A stretch of 64,000 bases of DNA, from positions 124,001 to 188,000 of the forward strand of contig JAACJK010000112.1 of NCBI GenBank assembly GCA_013368325.1. The letters are read 5' to 3'. The translations under genes were made by a program, and so were the position numbers. Every line of letters starts with the position of its first letter. The stretch's first letter is position 1. Source of the stretch: Ephemerocybe angulata. Taxonomy: Eukaryota > Basidiomycota > Agaricomycetes > Agaricales > Psathyrellaceae. The notes below the pieces were generated by a model. The model ran no database searches and was not told the DNA's origin. It saw only the letters and a list, made by a program, of their open reading frames with translations. Of the stretch, positions 22,129-32,686 are shown piece after piece.

Positions 22129-24228
22129 ATGCAACGACCACCACGCAACCTGCCGGCCGAGCTCGACTTTCTCGAGTCGCCGCTGATGTCGCCAGCGATG
22201 CCCTCAGGCGTGTCGTTGGGGCCTGTGCCGGGGAGCGCGTTGGCGGAGAGGATATTCAACGACCCCGAATCGTGGGAGACGGAGGACCTGGACGAGGACG
22301 GGGCGGTGGACCCCATGGCGTGGTTTATCGAGGAGGTCGAGCGGTTCCGGCTCAATAGCGCCGCCTCGAGCGCAACTGCATTTTCCTCAGAAACAGAGAT
22401 GGATAGCGACCGCGACTTGCTATCCGACGACGACGATGAAGACGAAGACGGACTGGACGAGCTGGATAAGGTCGCGTTCGCGCCTTCGTCGGCGACCTCG
22501 GAGGACGCGCAGCGGGATGGTAGTGCCCCGAAGACGGGGCTGAAGGGTATCAAGCGCAAGTCTGCGACGTTGCGGCCGATCTCGCTCACCGCGTTCTTTG
22601 AGCACTCGGGGACGGACCTGCCGGAGGAGGTCCAGCTCCAGCTCGCGAAAATCATCGAGAGTGGGGGGCTTGCGCCTGCATTTGGGAAGGGTATCTCACC
22701 AGCTTCCTCATTATCTACCACACCATCGACGGGTTCCTCATCGTCGTCGTCAACAGCGGCTACCGACCCATCGAGCGCATCCCCTGTCAATGTGCACTCG
22801 GCATCGGCGACGCTCAGCTTCCTCGAGTGGTACGGCATCTACCCCGACACCCCCGCGAGCGCCGCGAGCTTCCGCAAATCGATCTACGCCAACGCTCGCA
22901 AAGCCCGAAACTCGCCAGGAAAACTCTCTATCCCCAAGTCCGCCGCACCCTCGCTGACGAGGCAGAACTCGTTGCTGAGCCCGTCGGTCCTCATGCCGGA
23001 CTTGCGTGTCGAGCCGCCGAAGAGGGGGAGCGGCGTGCCCCCTTTGGAGAGGTTGAAGCCGATGCTTGATCAGATTGTGGTGCAGGCCAGCGCTCCACCT
23101 GAAACGAATAACTCGGTGGAGACATCAGCGCTGGATGTCGAGGTGGAGGTGCAGCCTGCCAACCCGCCTGGGCTGGATCGCCCGGAGCCTAAATTGGAGG
23201 TCCCATCTGTCGTTACACCAACGAAGTCGGAAACCCCGAAACCAGCTACGCCCCCACCTGCTGTGGCGCCAGAGCCCCCTGCTGTTCCTTCGACGTCATC
23301 ATCATCTTCGAACCCGAGTACCCCTGCGAAGACCAACTTGCTTACGAACCCGGGTACACCTACCTCGACACCTCCGAGGAGGAAACCGCACCCCGCAGCC
23401 GCCAGATTGACCCCTCAGAACAAAAGCAGGTCTACCACGCCTAGTGGTACCCCGCCCAGTCTTAGGGGCCTCGGCCTCCCTCCCGCCTTCCTCGAGACCG
23501 CGCGCAGGCGCCCAACTGAGATCAAAGTGCGGGATACCCCTCCGCCGTACTCGAGGGGGCCATCCACAGCAGGCCCTGGGGGCTCGCACCAGCGCGCTGG
23601 ATCGAGGCTCGACGCGCCCGCACCGGTGACCGCAGCGGCTCATCACCATCGACTACCCTCGACAGGAACTCCCGATGTGAGCTACCCGCGGTCAGCCGTT
23701 CCTCAGCATGTTCGGACTCCGAGCAATACGACTAGCGAGAGTAGCAGTAATAACCAGTTACCCACCCCGGCGCCTACGCCGAACGGCTTGAGGAGGCTGC
23801 CCTCGATCCCGCCATCGGTTCCGCCGCCTTCGGCTGGGCCTGGGCTTGGAGCGTCGGGTATTGGGCTTGGAGGACTGTCGACTACGCCGCCTACGGGGCC
23901 TGCGGCCAAGCTATCGACGCTGCTGCAGCACCGGCCTGCGCTTGTGCAGTCGAAGAGTGCGGCCGTGGTGAGCACGTTTAACACGTCGCTTCCCTCGGCT
24001 GCGGCGCCCCCTCTGCCCTCTGCTCTACCGTCTGCGATGCCGTCTGCGATGCCCTCGTCGATTCCGTCGGGGATTTTGAGTCCGGAGATGACGCCGACGC
24101 ATACGTGGGGTGGGAGGCCGATGAGTACTGTGAGGAGTCCGATGGGCCCGGTGGGTCCGAGGTTGAGGGCGGCGGGGCCGAGGCCTGCGAGTGGGCTGTC
24201 GAGGAGGCCGCCGGTGTTGCAGTTGTAG
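22129..24228 (+). CDS. Large Ser/Pro-rich, mostly disordered protein, intronless
   Basis: A single 699-residue frame begins with an ATG at 22129 and ends at 24226-24228. The N-terminal third has acidic blocks (about residues 45-60 and 85-115) and a more structured region SFLEWYGIYPDTP (about residues 228-240) followed by a basic, Ser-rich helix-like stretch. The rest (about residues 330-690) is Pro/Ser/Thr-rich with poly-Ser and short repeats such as SAMPSAMPSS. No catalytic domain is recognised. It could be a signalling or transcription-linked scaffold, but there is no direct evidence. The long antisense frames here mirror its codon bias. Confidence 0.75.
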   Translation: MQRPPRNLPAELDFLESPLMSPAMPSGVSLGPVPGSALAERIFNDPESWETEDLDEDGAVDPMAWFIEEVERFRLNSAASSATAFSSETEMDSDRDLLSDDDDEDEDGLDELDKVAFAPSSATSEDAQRDGSAPKTGLKGIKRKSATLRPISLTAFFEHSGTDLPEEVQLQLAKIIESGGLAPAFGKGISPASSLSTTPSTGSSSSSSTAATDPSSASPVNVHSASATLSFLEWYGIYPDTPASAASFRKSIYANARKARNSPGKLSIPKSAAPSLTRQNSLLSPSVLMPDLRVEPPKRGSGVPPLERLKPMLDQIVVQASAPPETNNSVETSALDVEVEVQPANPPGLDRPEPKLEVPSVVTPTKSETPKPATPPPAVAPEPPAVPSTSSSSSNPSTPAKTNLLTNPGTPTSTPPRRKPHPAAARLTPQNKSRSTTPSGTPPSLRGLGLPPAFLETARRRPTEIKVRDTPPPYSRGPSTAGPGGSHQRAGSRLDAPAPVTAAAHHHRLPSTGTPDVSYPRSAVPQHVRTPSNTTSESSSNNQLPTPAPTPNGLRRLPSIPPSVPPPSAGPGLGASGIGLGGLSTTPPTGPAAKLSTLLQHRPALVQSKSAAVVSTFNTSLPSAAAPPLPSALPSAMPSAMPSSIPSGILSPEMTPTHTWGGRPMSTVRSPMGPVGPRLRAAGPRPASGLSRRPPVLQL

Positions 24229-24469
24229 GTCAAGCGTGTAGGGGCTTGTTCTGGGGGTTTGCGTGTGACTGCCCTCTCTCTCTCTTCCCACATCTCTTTT
24301 GCTTCGACTTCGATTTCTTGGACTTGCATCTTCTTTTTTTTCTCCCGCATGTTGTGTTATTGCATCTTTCCATTTGATCTTGTCACTCTCATTTTCACTC
24401 TTTTTATATGCCCCCCTCCCTTATTATCATTGCAGGCTGTGTATAATCTGTCTGGCTTTGTTGCATCGA

Positions 24470-24622
24470 TATCCATTCATAAAGCTACCCTCCCTCATTT
24501 ACTCTTGTTTGTCTATATCTCATTAGTATATCTCTCCCGTCTGTCTGTCCGTCCATCCGTCGGTCTTGTCTCGATGTACTTTATCAGCATATCCATTACA
24601 CATACTCTGTTTACAATTTCAC
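24470..24622. repeat. Direct repeat copy 1 flanking RPA3
   Basis: About 150 bp with CATAAAGCTACCCTCCCTC near the left end and TTTATCAGCATATCCATTAC near the right end. Both landmarks recur in the same order and orientation at 25943-26087, with a variable CT/GT-rich middle part. Confidence 0.75.
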
Positions 24623-24699
24623 CGGCGGGAACTTCGATCCACTGATTTAACCGCCGGAATATTGAATTCGGGCGATTTACGGTGGCGATTGATTCGTGG

Positions 24700-24785
24700 T
24701 GAGTGCAAGAATTATAACATGGGGCGAGGGAAGGAACGGGGGAGTGCAAGCATTGCAACATGGGGCGAAGGAAGGAACGAGGAAA
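24700..24785. repeat. Short imperfect tandem repeat
   Basis: Two units share AACATGGGGCGA, AAGGAACG and GTGCAAG, about 40 bp apart. It is non-coding. Confidence 0.55.
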
Positions 24786-25246
24786 GCTGCGAAGGCGGTG
24801 GCAGGATGTGATGCGCAATTATTAGGCGCGCGTTGATATGTGTCATCACGTGATGTCTATTTTTTGGACAAGGGTTACGGTACTACTACATGAGCACAGG
24901 GTGGTGCAGCGAGAACGTATGCAGTGGGGAGCGTAGGAAGACTAGGAGTAGGGGAACCAGACCTGACTAGTAGGACCGTCTTGAGGCAGAGAAGAGTGGG
25001 CGTCGGCCGTTGGGTGTGCGCAGATGGCGGCTGGGGGTTGCTGCCTGCTGTGCAGAGAGGGCGCTGCGCGAAGGAGACACTGCGGGTGCGCAGGGGGGCG
25101 GCGGTAGCTCGGATACAGCGGTCGCCCTCTGCTGGGGGGTCGAGCGACGTCCGCCTGTGTTGCATCCGTCCTTGCCCTGCCTGGGGAGGCGTGGGAAACG
25201 ACCTGGTGGTGGTGGTCGCGGGTTGATCTTGCTCTGAACCATTACC

Positions 25247-25776
25247 ATGTCCGCTCTCGAGAGAGAGATAAGCCCCCGCGTCAACGCGGAGATGCTCCCC
25301 AAGTGGATTGGCAAAACTGTGCGCCTGACGTGCAAGCTCCTCAACGTGTGTACTTCAGCAACATGAGGCAACGCTCGTTCATGACTTTGTTATATTCCTT
25401 CAGTTTGACAGCGAGAGCGAACGTAGCTTCAGAGTGGAGGCCTCAGACGGTGGACAGGTTGTCATCCAGGCAATCAATGTACGTGCTCGATCCCGCTTGT
25501 CCACAGAAGAACTTACGCATAAATGCACTTCTCCTCTTAACTGCAGACTGGCGAACCTTTCAGGCCCGACGATATATACCTGGAGGTCATCGGAAAAGTT
25601 ATTGACGCGACAACAATCTCGATGCTGGGCTGCATCGGCATGGGTAACGAACTTGGTGCGTGGCCCTCCACCATTGATTCTCAGTCCCTGACACTCGCAT
25701 AGACATGAAGCTCGTCAATGACACCGTTATCCTCATCCACGATCCTCGGTTCTTTGGAAAAATGTTCTCGTACTGA
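25247..25776 (+). CDS. RPA3: Replication protein A 14-kDa subunit (RPA3)
   Basis: Model: 25247-25345, 25404-25478, 25547-25655, 25703-25776. The total is 119 codons, phases consistent, giving 118 residues, the expected size. The sequence is a single OB fold: PRVNAEMLPKWIGKTVRLTC, then the strands VEASDGGQVVIQA and YLEVIGKV, and a C-terminal helix region ending DPRFFGKMFSY. This is the small subunit of the RPA heterotrimer, which binds single-stranded DNA in replication and repair in the nucleus. The gene is flanked by two copies of a 150-bp direct repeat. Confidence 0.88.
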
Positions 25777-26299
25777 TTCCCACGAATATTGCTCTCAGAC
25801 GATCGAATGGTGGTGGTCAAGCAGTGGTCTGGTGGTGGTGGTAGCGGACATGAGGGGACCGGGGTCACCGGTGCTAGCCGATGCCATCGCAGTGACGCCG
25901 CTTTTGTGGTATCCTACCCCATCCAGAGCTTGCAAATACCCGGCATTCATAAAGCTACCCTCCCTCATTACTGTTGTTTGTCTGTCTCTCATTAGTATAT
26001 CTCTCCCCCTCAGATCTGTCCGTCCGCCCGCCTGCCTTTCTCTCATGTACTTTATCAGCATATCCATTACATATACTCTGTTTACAAAACATTGGCCCTC
26101 TGGGCAGTCCTGGACACTCTAGTGGCACGTGCTGCACATTGCCGAAACCTGGCTACTAGCGCCGCAACCGTGTGATCTGAGAAATCTCGGTACTCTGGGA
26201 AGGGGAAGAGTAGCACCAAAGACGAAACACGTCCCCTCTGAGAAAGGACTTAGCCTAAATAGGGTATGAGAGCATATTCGTTAGAACCGCGAGTACATA
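25777..26299. other. Spacer downstream of RPA3
   Basis: About 520 bp. It includes a GTGGTGGT-rich stretch (about 25808-25850) and the second direct-repeat copy. No gene is supported. Confidence 0.3.
25943..26087. repeat. Direct repeat copy 2 flanking RPA3
   Basis: Matches 24470-24622 in the same orientation: CATAAAGCTACCCTCCCTC at the left, ATGTACTTTATCAGCATATC and TACTCTGTTTACAA at the right. The middle CTGTCCGTCC-like part is variable. Confidence 0.75.
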
Positions 26300-28276
26300 C
26301 TACTGAGCAAACGACCTCTTCCATAAGGGGCCAACAACGCGCCCAGTTTCCTTGCTAATAGGCACGTAGTATTCCACCCACTCTCCTCCCGGACGGAACG
26401 TTCGAAGGTGCCATTTGTTTTCGGCATGATGAACCACGCCTTTCTGGGGGGTAAGTCGCACTCCGTGAAATTGTCGCCCAAGTCGCCAGGCCAACGTTGG
26501 CCCCAGACATTTCTTCAGGTCACCAGATTTGAACTGCACACCCATGACCCACTGGTCATCAGTTCTCCTAGATGCCCACTGGCACAGATCGCCCCTTCCC
26601 CCAGATGTAACTCCTACGTGTGTCGCATGAATCGCTGAGCAGTCATTGTGAAGGTCCACTCCGCGACGGGTCCATTTAAGTACTATCCCTGGCTTGTGAA
26701 TTAGATCGAAGGTCGGATGCACGTTCATTAGACCTAAATGAAGATAGTTGTGATGCACTGGTCTTCCCAAATATAATCAGAGCGTACCTGCATAGTTCTC
26801 TGTGAGCTGCGGATAGAACGAAGAGACACCTATACCGCTGATACAATTCATCAGGGCGGTGGAATGAAAGAAGAAAAGAGGGACCAGCGGGGAGGCCGAG
26901 ATGGATTCCGAAAGGGTGATCACTTTTCCGGTATCGATATGCACGAACTGGTATATCCTTCTGACCCCGTTGTTAACATCCAAGTTGTTGAACGGTGTCC
27001 TTTCAACCGCTACTCGGATACCCGGGTTCGGCATTACCGCGAAGCCGGGCAAACTGCTGAAATACAGTGCAACCGCTTTCGCTGCGCGCTTCGGGCAATA
27101 AACATGTAACTTCCGCCACTGCGGTGGCCTCGCTTCACGAGGGCTTAACCAGAGTTTCGCACGGAAAGCGATATCTGGAAAACGTCCTATGTCTCCCCGT
27201 GCAAGGTCGTCGTGACGACACTGCAGGTTTCTACCTCCCAGCCTCTGAATGCGAGAGTAATATAGACTGTCCAAAATCATAATCCCGTTCAATGCCTTGA
27301 CCCGTGAATGCTCAATTTTCAACGAACATCAGTTCTATTGAAATCCCCTGTAAGCTCCCCTGGGGCCCGAACCCGGTGTCTTGCACGCCCCCACAAGGGC
27401 CGATAGTCGATTCTTCTAGATCTACCCCGCCATTCTGATGCTTTGAAAATCGAGAGTATTTGCCAAATCTGCGGTGCAAGGAGAGCGAGGAAGAGCCGGT
27501 GTGGGGGGTCGCGCTGCGCGCGCGCTTATGTGCGACTAGGATTATGGATGTTAAAAGCGTATTTTCTGGCCGATTTACTTCATTTCTTTTACATATTCGT
27601 GTAGCTATAGGTCTAATAAACCATTATATATACAAACTGGGCGGCCTGGTACAGAAGTAAACGAAAAATGCGTCGCACGCGCGCTTACGCCGTACTTGCA
27701 AAAGATGACGCCCAAAAGCGCGTTTCTTGGCCGATTTCCTTCATTTTTTCTACATATTCGTGTATCTATAGGTCCAATAAACCATTATATTTACAAATTG
27801 GGCGGCCTGGTGCAGAAGTAAACGAGAAAATGGCGGCCAGACCGCCTGCGGCGGCCTGGCGGGATTTCCGTAGAAACATGTTTGTTCGTGTTTGCGGCAG
27901 CTTCAGGGCCTAGTGGGTATTCCTCGCTTCGCTCGGAAAAAGTTGAGATCGTTAGGGCTGGGGTACCCAGGAACCGCGACTTTAAGCGCGGCTGACCCGG
28001 ACAAAATGGTGCCAGAGCTTTCCATCATGGAGAGACATTCTTCGGCTTTTATAGGACAAGAGGACAGGACAGCCACTACTCGCGCCTTCAGGTGTTTCTG
28101 TATAACTTCCCTCATTAGAGGTAGCATGGACAAAGTGAGTAAGCTCGTAAGAGGCAGCAACTCCATGATCATCAACTGGAGCTCGGGGAGCATGGGTTCG
28201 CCATGAGCGTCTGATCGTCTGGGAGTTAGGATGTTGCTGGCCGAAGTAGAAATGCCTTACTGTAGATGAAGAACAT
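26300..28276 (-). pseudogene. Disrupted nucleotidyltransferase-like family member
   Basis: The minus strand carries both ends of a paralogue of the intact gene at 28990-30163. The 5' part is 28276-28261 (16-nt exon, MFFIY), a 50-nt intron, then 28210 to about 27925, which reads LPELQLMIMELL and ILSGSAAL and breaks just after NDLNFF. The 3' part starts near 27160 with RKLHVYCP, contains VNNGVRRIYQFVH and FFHSTALMN, and continues from 26788 over a 54-nt intron to 26733-26300 (IHKPGIVLKWT to the stop). Between the parts lie about 0.7 kb with two 160-bp tandem repeats. The parts overlap by a few aligned residues, so they may come from one inserted-into gene or from two partial copies. The nearby intact paralogue suggests local duplication and decay. 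Confidence 0.6.
27508..27828. repeat. Two tandem ~160-bp repeats inside the disrupted gene
   Basis: The first unit is about 27508-27667 and the second about 27668-27828. Shared landmarks in order are GCGCGCGCTTA, TGGCCGATTT, ACATATTCGTGTA, AATAAACCATTATAT and GGGCGGCCTGGT. The segment is non-coding and lies where the reading frame of the surrounding family gene is broken. Confidence 0.7.
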
Positions 28277-28989
28277 GACGTGTTTTAGAGCGCCAGTCGA
28301 AAGACTAGTAGGGATGCAGTGTGTGGTAGTAGGGAATACAATCGAAAAGGCGCGATGTTCGGGGAGAGACTCTGAGCGGGAAAGAAAAATCGAGGACGAG
28401 GATAGAAGAGGAATGCACCCACCTGCATTTTCCGACTGCGGAGTCGTCCGCGGAATAACGTTCTAAGCATGTCTACGTAGCCTCGCCATCTGACTCAAGA
28501 CCTCCCCCGACATTTCCGGACCGGAAAGGTATGGCGCCTACTCTGTATGCATCAATAAAATGGAACTTGGACAAGCCTTGGATAAGTTAAACATGCGAAG
28601 ACAGACTAGAACGTTAAGCTTCAGAACTTCAAACCAGGGATTCCAGAGAGGCCCAAATCAAAAAGATCCACTAAATGACATGATTAGGGCGCCTAATTGT
28701 CCAGTCGAATAAAAGTGCAGTGATTTGTGATGCATAGGCGCGAGGCGTGAGTAATCTAAATACCCAGACAGTGAGGTCTGATGTTATACGCAAACACGCC
28801 ACTCGATAGTAGCGAAACCCAAGAAATAAGGCTATGCTGTAGGTGATAGGTGATGAAGAGGTCACCAGGAGAACTGGTGGCACCTATTTAAAGCGCGAGC
28901 ATGGGTGGTACGAGCCGATGGGTGCGAGGAAGAAGAAAAAACACCCCTCCCAACCCGGAGATGGACCTGAATTCGACGTTGTGACACTC
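28277..28989. other. Spacer between the disrupted and intact family members
   Basis: About 710 bp. It should contain the promoter of the disrupted copy and the 3' end of the gene stopping at 28990. No coding sequence is supported. Confidence 0.3.
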
Positions 28990-30163
28990 CTACTGAGGGA
29001 AAGATCGCTTCCAGATGGCGGTGTCTATGAGCCCAGTCTTCTTGTCGATCGGGGCATAATACCTGACCCATTCAACTGTCCTCTTGTACAAACACATCTT
29101 GAACCACTCCTCGTGAACAAGATGAACCGACGTCTTGTGGTGCAGAATATCCTTCTTCATCCTGTATCGGTGACCTAAACGCCAGGCCAGCGCCGGGCCA
29201 AGCTTGATCTTGGCGGCGCTCGAGTAGGACAGACTATCCGTCCAATCGTCGTTCGTTTGACGATACGCCCACTGACACATTCCCTTCCGAGCCGTAGGGG
29301 AGGTGCTCGGGTGACCTTGATGCCACATGTCACAATCCTCGCATATTTTTAGGCCTGTATTCGTCCATCGATCCAACACTCCCGGTTTATGGATCTTGGT
29401 GAAATGCTGGGAATGATTTAGGAGGCCTAAAATGTAGCATTCCCAACACAACTCATTAGTCACTGCATATAAGATTCAACCAGAAGATACTCACCGATCC
29501 CATTGTAGGTCAACGTAGGGTAAAACGAGACCGCACAAGTCGCAGAAACGTAGTTCATCAACAGCGTGTTGTGGAAGAAAAATAACGGCGCAATGGGGGA
29601 TGCTGAGATGGATTCTGCCACGATCACAACATTCGAAGTCGGGAGATGAACCAATCGGTGCAAACGCTTGATTCCGTTGTTGACCTCGAACTTGCTGAAA
29701 GGCGTGCGCTCAGCCATTAACGATCTGGTGACCTGTTCTTCTTCGACGAAACCCTTGATCTCCAGGATTGACGCGATGAAGCCTTCTGCTGAACCTGCTG
29801 GGCTGTAAAAATTCAAATTTCGGGGAACGCATGATCCTGGCGAGACGATCTCCAGCGCCGCGGAACCGGACAGAATGGTATGTGTCTCGGCCATCTTCTT
29901 CAAAGTGCCTTCAGTCAAACTGAACGCCACCAGCGTATCAACCACCCTTTGCTTCAGGTGCGACTGAACGCTCTCCCTGATGCGCGACACAGCACTGAGC
30001 GTTCTCAACCCATCGAGGGAAAGGAGTCTAAGGACGCGATCCTGAAGCTCTGCGGGGAGCGGGTCGCGATGAGGGTTGGCTGCAAGGCACACAACGTGAG
30101 AATGTGATCACACGACTGGGAATAAGAAGAGAACCACTGGCACTCACCTCTTAGATAAAGCAT
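28990..30163 (-). CDS. Nucleotidyltransferase-like family protein, acidic pair lost (NLN)
   Basis: Model on the minus strand: 30163-30148, 30079-29495, 29426-28990. The total is 346 codons, phases consistent, giving 345 residues. The 16-nt first exon and the intron positions match the disrupted paralogue at 26300-28276. The N-terminus reads ANPHRDPLPAELQDRVLRLL and is F-box-like in spacing. A core block follows, ILSGSAALEIV, where the DxD of the nucleotidyltransferase-like motif is replaced by NLN. Then come VNNGIKRLHRLVH, ASPIAPLFFFHNTLLMN and a C-terminal Cys-containing part (KICEDCDMWHQ, GMCQWAYRQTNDDW). I recognise the family from basidiomycete genomes as an expanded, lineage-specific group without a known biochemical role. 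Loss of both acidic residues argues against catalysis. Confidence 0.72.
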
Positions 30164-30436
30164 CTCAATTTCGAACTGACGGCGCTACGATAGAGAACTC
30201 GACAGTCGTGTGTTCTCTTATATCGAGGGCGCCTTCCGATACATTGGACCTTCGGTTGTTTGGTACATACCTATGGAATGTGTTTACTCCATGGTTAGCT
30301 GTCAAAGAAGGCTGCGTTTCATACAATCAATTAGTAGTGTACATGTTTGGCGACTACCTAGGACCAAAACAGATGAGTCACATAGAAGTAAGAAGCTACT
30401 GCGAGCTGGGCATATGCTTTACGATCACGTCAAGGT

Positions 30437-32043
30437 TCACTCCCTCTTCCTACTCTTCACCACCCGCTGAGACCTCTTGGGACTGGACGCCTGCCGTTTA
30501 CCGCCCTTCCCACCCGCCTTCTTAGAATATTCAGCACTTGCACACGCCTTAGATGCGTCCCGTCTAGCCTGGCTACCCTCAGGCTCCGCTTTAGCACCGC
30601 TCTTAGCGCGCACCGTGACTCGAACGTACTCCAGAGGACGGTTTCCTTCCTCTTCGTGATCCGACATGATCGGAGAAGGAGGGGCGGGCGTGAGCGGGCT
30701 CCTGCCAGCCTGGGAAATAGACTCCCACGAAGTGCTCCTGGCGTCGAACGGACCAGCTTCTTCAGTACCGTCCTGCTCAAGATCGGGATCGAAGGTGGAC
30801 GTTCCGGACGGCTCTTCTTCACCCTGCTCACTCCCACTAGGAGTAGCCTCAACTGAGGGATCTTTAGCCCGGCGCTTGCCACGACCAGTATCTAGGACGC
30901 CTTCTTCGTCTATTTCAGGCGAACATTCTTTGGAATAAGACGGTCCTATTCATCATCCCGTGGCCTATGAGCAACAAATACGAAGCGGGCAGGTATAACG
31001 ACTCACTAGTGAAGGCCTTCAGCTTGTCACCAACCTTCGGGAGGTCGAACCGTCCCGTATCATCAGCACCTCCAATCTTACCCAGCACCTTCCCATCAAG
31101 TTGACCCATGCGAATGACCTGGATGGGCATAAACGACATCTGCCAGTACGTCCCCGCAGCACTGAACGTCGGCTTAAAAGTCATGACAACCAAATCTCCT
31201 GGTACTAGCTTCGGGTTGGAGGAACGATCGATAGGCACGAGAACATCGTTTTTCCTTCGGTGCATGAATCGAGCCAAGTTGGGGTTAGGTACCCAGGAAG
31301 GATTGTGAGGCACGCAGGCCTTAGCGATCCATGGATGGACATCATAATCCACAGTGTACTTATCGTCGGTCACATTGTACCCGGTTCTCTTCTGGAACAG
31401 CGGGGAAGATACAGTAAACCTGCCTTGGGTCGCTACTGCCGCGGGCGAGTTCCATGGGTTCCTAGACTTATTTTCGGTGGTAAATTCTCCTTTGGCTTTG
31501 CCCCAATCTTCCATGAGCTAATGGAATGCGGATTGTCAGCATGATCACAGATATAATGAAAGATGCTACCGACTGCTAAGTGTTTGTGAAGATCGGGCTC
31601 GACCCTCGTGTCAAACGTCAACGAGACCTGAGCAGCCATGGACGGCTCCAATTTTCTAAATGTTAAGGTCGTGGTCAGACAATATATATCCCTCCGTATG
31701 TTTAGCTACCTACCTCATCTGCCCTTTGAACTCCATAGGAGGAATGGCACCATCGGGACAGAAATTCCCGGTGTCAAGAGGGGTGGCGTACAAGATCACA
31801 AACGCGTGAGTGCATATAACCACCTCGTCCCGAACGGTATCCCATAACTGGCTATGTTAGCACGGGCCTTCGGGCGTATGAAGAAGGACCCACTATATGG
31901 CTACTAGTGAATTGTGTCGACCTTTTCAGCGTGTAACGCTTACTTCCCCTCTTCAGTGACGCAATAACGTCCGTCAAAGTTACTTCCTTGGGAGAAAAGC
32001 GTAGTTGGGTTAACTTCTTGAAATCCTGAAGTGTAGCTGCCAT
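30437..32043 (-). CDS. Lineage-specific protein with acidic then basic C-terminal tail
   Basis: Exons on the minus strand: about 32043-31944, 31851-31714, 31655-31574, 31517-31007, 30909-30437. All junctions keep phase except the first, which is off by one base, so either exon 1 ends elsewhere or there is a frameshift. Readable segments are MAATLQDFKKLTQLRFSPKE, VVICTHAFVILYATPLDTG, EPSMAAQVSLTFDTRVEPD, NPSWVPNPNLARFMHRRKND and GDLVVMTFKPTFSAAGTYWQ. The last exon encodes an acidic, Ser-rich region (about 60 residues) and then a Lys/Arg/Ser-rich tail with KKAGGKGGKR and KRSQRVVKSRKRE, which could act as a nuclear localisation or nucleic-acid-binding tail. The family is not recognised. The gene is divergent from the nucleotidyltransferase-like gene at 32687. 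Confidence 0.58.
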
Positions 32044-32686
32044 GATAGGAGAGGAATGCTGAAAAAAAACCCGTATGCGCTTGACTGAACGCTCTGGCTG
32101 AAGCTCAAGCCTTTTTATACCTGCCCAAGGGAGATCGAGATTCGACCATATAAGGTGATAGGCATGCTAGGTACCTATACATGATCGAAGGTAAGCAGGA
32201 ATAGCTGCCTAACGGAGGGTACCTATTACACAATGAAGTGGTGAATCCTCCAAAAGTTGCAAAATCGGCGTCAACCCTACCTACTTGAAGCCCAGACGGT
32301 TGGTAGGCTAAAGCGCCTGGAGATCTATTTGCCATGCATTGAAACCTTCTAAAATGGAGGAGTATGCCGCTCTTCGTACCTAGCCCTCCCAGGGCATAGC
32401 TACCTAGGGAAGCATGGGAAGCTGTGCCGCTGGCGCTTATTTAACGATCTCATTTACATATCCATACATTGCTAGACATGCGCTTCACTGTATAGGTATC
32501 CCCTCCTGAGTACCCATCCCTACGTTATCCTCAATATTTATACCTACTGCAGAAGGCCATCTGTTGCTTTCCAAAAGAGCTATTGCCAGAATACAGTTAC
32601 ACGTGGCTGTGTAGCCAGTTGCCGGCGCCTATATATTACAGGATACGTACCCATTGAAATCGGTCCCCTTCTCCTTTGACATTGAC
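32044..32686. promoter_or_regulatory. Divergent promoter region
   Basis: The 643 bp lie between divergent start codons at 32043 (minus) and 32687 (plus). The sequence is moderately A/T-rich and no exon is supported. It probably carries both promoters; no specific element is identified. Confidence 0.4.

Larger units (their letters stand above)
24229..25246. other. Spacer between the disordered-protein gene and RPA3
   Basis: About 1 kb. It starts with a T/C-rich 3' UTR-like segment and includes one copy of a direct repeat (24470-24622) and a short tandem repeat (24700-24785). A G-rich segment at 25000-25210 lies upstream of RPA3. No coding gene is supported. Confidence 0.35.

Noticed and set aside
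22056..22838. Long antisense frames opposite the 699-residue gene (also 23703-24350)
   Set aside because: They mirror the Ser/Pro codon bias of the sense gene, have no splice or domain evidence and overlap it fully.
29460..29494. 32-nt intron in the 28990-30163 gene
   Set aside because: The 68-nt alternative from the same donor aligns the next exon with the paralogue (LLNHSQHF with LMNVHPTF).
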